From Demequina subtropica (GTDB taxonomy: Bacteria > Actinomycetota > Actinomycetes > Actinomycetales > Demequinaceae): 64,000 bases of DNA. Below are positions 62,638 through 64,000 of the stretch, one piece after another; position 1 is the stretch's first letter, and each line of letters starts with the position of its first letter. The stretch is taken from positions 186,001-250,000 of the forward strand of contig NZ_BBMB01000002.1 in assembly GCF_000971235.1 (NCBI RefSeq). The letters are read 5' to 3'. The notes below the pieces were generated by a model. The model searched no databases. It saw only the letters and a program-made list of their open reading frames with translations, and was not told the origin of the DNA. The translations under genes were made by a program, and so were the position numbers.

Positions 62638-63053
62638 GGGCCCGCGACGACGCGGGCTCGGTGAGCGTCCTCACGCTCGGGCTCCTCGCGGTGCTGCTCG
62701 CGGCGCTCGTCACCGTGATGGCGGTGACGCAGGTACAGCTGCAGCGCTCGCGCCTCGCGCACGCCGCCGACGAGGTCGCGCTCGCCGCCGCCGACAGCGT
62801 CGACCTGGACCTCTACCTCCGCACGGGCGATGTCGCGCTCGATCCGGACCTGCTGCGCGCGGCTGCGGCCGCCCAGCTCGTGGACTCCGCCGAGCGCGAC
62901 GGGCTCGGAGCCGCGGTGCTGGTGGACGCGTCGTCCCCCGATGGGTTCACCGCGGAGGTCACGCTCGCGCTGCGGATGCCGGTGCTGTTCGGCGCGAACT
63001 GGCTTCCGGGGCGCGTGGACCTTGCGGCGACAGCGGCTGCGCGGGCCGGCTAG
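62634..63053 (+). CDS. TadG/TadE-like secretion-associated protein
   Basis: A 139-residue protein starting RARDDAGSVSVLTLGLLAVL; the DAGS-x-S-x-L motif with the following helix is that of the actinobacterial 'TadE-like secretion/DNA-translocation' group (helicase/secretion neighbourhood TadE-like). The rest is an Ala/Val-rich extracellular domain with LAHAADEVALAAADS. GTG 62634 overlaps the previous stop (GTGA). It ends the operon, 9 bases from the convergent unknown gene. Confidence 0.78.
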   Translation: MRARDDAGSVSVLTLGLLAVLLAALVTVMAVTQVQLQRSRLAHAADEVALAAADSVDLDLYLRTGDVALDPDLLRAAAAAQLVDSAERDGLGAAVLVDASSPDGFTAEVTLALRMPVLFGANWLPGRVDLAATAAARAG

Positions 63054-63062
63054 GCCCCCTGC

Positions 63063-64000
63063 CTACCTGAACAGCGCGCCGGGCCGCCGCCAGTCGGTTC
63101 GCTCCAGCACGCGTGCGGCCTCCTCGTCGAGCGTGGGGACATGCAGCACATCGTTCTTCTCGTCGAGCCACCCGGTGGAGCCGACCGACTCGCCGATGAG
63201 CTTCGGCGCACGGAAGAAGATCCGCTTCTTCACGAACATGTCGATGGGTTCCGTTGCGAGCGTCAGCTTGCCGCTCTGGAAGAGCGAGTTCAGGGCGATC
63301 CCGAGGTTCCCCTCGTTGGTCTCCGGAGCGTCGACCTTGAGCGACTTGAAGACGGGTACCCCGGCCTCGATTTCGAACCGGTACTCGAGGCACCCGGGCC
63401 CATCGTTGCGCACGCCGATGTAGTGGGCGCGGATCCATGCCTCGTACGTGGTGAGCTCGAGGTCCTCGAGAGGCGCCCGAGGTGCGAACCTCAGCGTGTC
63501 TCGCCGGGCGAAGATGTCGTCGACGGCGCGAGACTTGTCGCCAGAGTCGAGGTAGAACGTCTCGATCTCCTCCGTCACGTCACGCACGGTCAGCTCGCCC
63601 AGCGATTCCTTCTGCTCGCTGATGATACGCCGCTGGAGGAGGATCCAGTCCGTCACTGAGGCGCTCGTCTGCTGCTCGGCCTTGCGAACGAGCGTGTCCT
63701 GCAGTGTGCCGAACCATTGGACGGTGATGACCGTCGCACCGATCGCCGTGGCCACGGGACCTGAAGCGATCGCGAGCGCCACCCCGATGCCGGCCCAGAA
63801 GGCGTCGGACACCATCTTGCTCAGCTCGGCGCTGTCGGCGCGGTCGACGCGCTCGCGCGCCATCGCCGTCTCGAACTGGTTGATGGCCACGAGAGTCTGA
63901 TCGAGCACATCCTTCGTGTTCGCCACAGTGAGCTTGGCGCAGTCCTCGATGACCTCCTTGAGCGCCTTGTCGATGAAGACGTCTTCTTCGTCGAAGACGA
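63063..64000 (-). CDS. Unknown membrane protein (5' end outside window)
   Basis: The frame is open from the TCA/TGA stop at 63063 to the window edge, so at least 312 C-terminal residues are seen; the GTG at 63926 is an internal codon and need not be the start. An N-terminal helical acidic region (VFDEEDVFIDKALKEVIEDC) leads to a hydrophobic stretch AGIGVALAIASGPVATAIGA with VITVQWF, then a helical linker and a mixed C-terminal domain ending VLHVPTLDEEAARVLERTDW. Composition is less Ala/Arg-rich and more Lys/Ile-rich than its neighbours. I do not recognise it. It is convergent with the tad operon and may belong to a different, accessory locus. Confidence 0.6.
   Translation of the reverse strand, partial: VFDEEDVFIDKALKEVIEDCAKLTVANTKDVLDQTLVAINQFETAMARERVDRADSAELSKMVSDAFWAGIGVALAIASGPVATAIGATVITVQWFGTLQDTLVRKAEQQTSASVTDWILLQRRIISEQKESLGELTVRDVTEEIETFYLDSGDKSRAVDDIFARRDTLRFAPRAPLEDLELTTYEAWIRAHYIGVRNDGPGCLEYRFEIEAGVPVFKSLKVDAPETNEGNLGIALNSLFQSGKLTLATEPIDMFVKKRIFFRAPKLIGESVGSTGWLDEKNDVLHVPTLDEEAARVLERTDWRRPGALFR

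Overview
The window is chromosomal DNA of a high-GC actinobacterium, probably of the order Micrococcales (Cellulomonas/Demequina-like; genus not certain). The reasons are about 70% G+C, an acyl-CoA carboxylase beta subunit followed by a small epsilon subunit, an LpdA-type flavoprotein, bacterial GtrA and Glf proteins, and many leaderless genes with a TANNNT box 6-7 bases before the start codon. I see no rRNA, tRNA, CRISPR array, IS element or prophage. Gene density is high and most operons overlap by 1-4 bases.

Layout: 1-2277, end of an envelope-stress operon (regulator fragment, HtrA protease, TatB). 2366-4412, trpS and a YihY membrane protein. 4509-5291, methyltransferase. 5449-8820, sdhCDAB on the minus strand. 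8874-9962, GDP-mannose pyrophosphorylase. 10086-19880, a nucleoside uptake and salvage block (BmpA-type lipoprotein, ABC ATPase, two permeases, Cdd, DeoA, a papain/C39-like protein of unknown role, Add, DeoC), continued on the minus strand by a phosphopentomutase/phosphohexomutase-type enzyme and purine nucleoside phosphorylase (20121-22624). 22719-24104, LpdA-like flavoprotein. 24110-26291, a three-gene minus-strand module: secreted putative toxin, acidic partner, miniature subtilisin lipoprotein. 26486-29923, efeUOB iron uptake. 30111-32726, acyl-CoA carboxylase alpha chain and Maf. 32827-35627, DHA2 efflux pump with two MarR regulators. 35635-37945, feoA-feoB-feoC-like. 38018-39263, two tandem SanA/YdcF proteins. 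39265-41979, accE-accD and divergent birA.

42295-57623 is a glycan-degradation and cell-surface sugar island: three family 3 glycoside hydrolases of three different architectures (a lipoprotein, a doubly membrane-anchored and circularly permuted form, and a cytosolic form), a small lipoprotein, a GtrA-like flippase, a GT2 glycosyltransferase, an esterase lipoprotein, an AgrC/LytTR-type two-component system and UDP-galactopyranose mutase. Paired direct repeats spaced exactly 21 bp lie upstream of two of the hydrolases and look like LytTR-regulator sites. 57631-58311 is a SRAP/YedK protein. 58648-63053 is a minimal Tad/Flp pilus locus. The window ends inside an unrecognised membrane protein.

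Beyond genes, the window carries a strikingly over-represented 11-mer (GGGACGATGCG, at least 16 exact copies, 13 on the plus strand), a 64-bp dispersed intergenic repeat (three ungapped copies), several long intergenic palindromes, and a dozen leaderless promoters. All functional statements are read from sequence without database searches.
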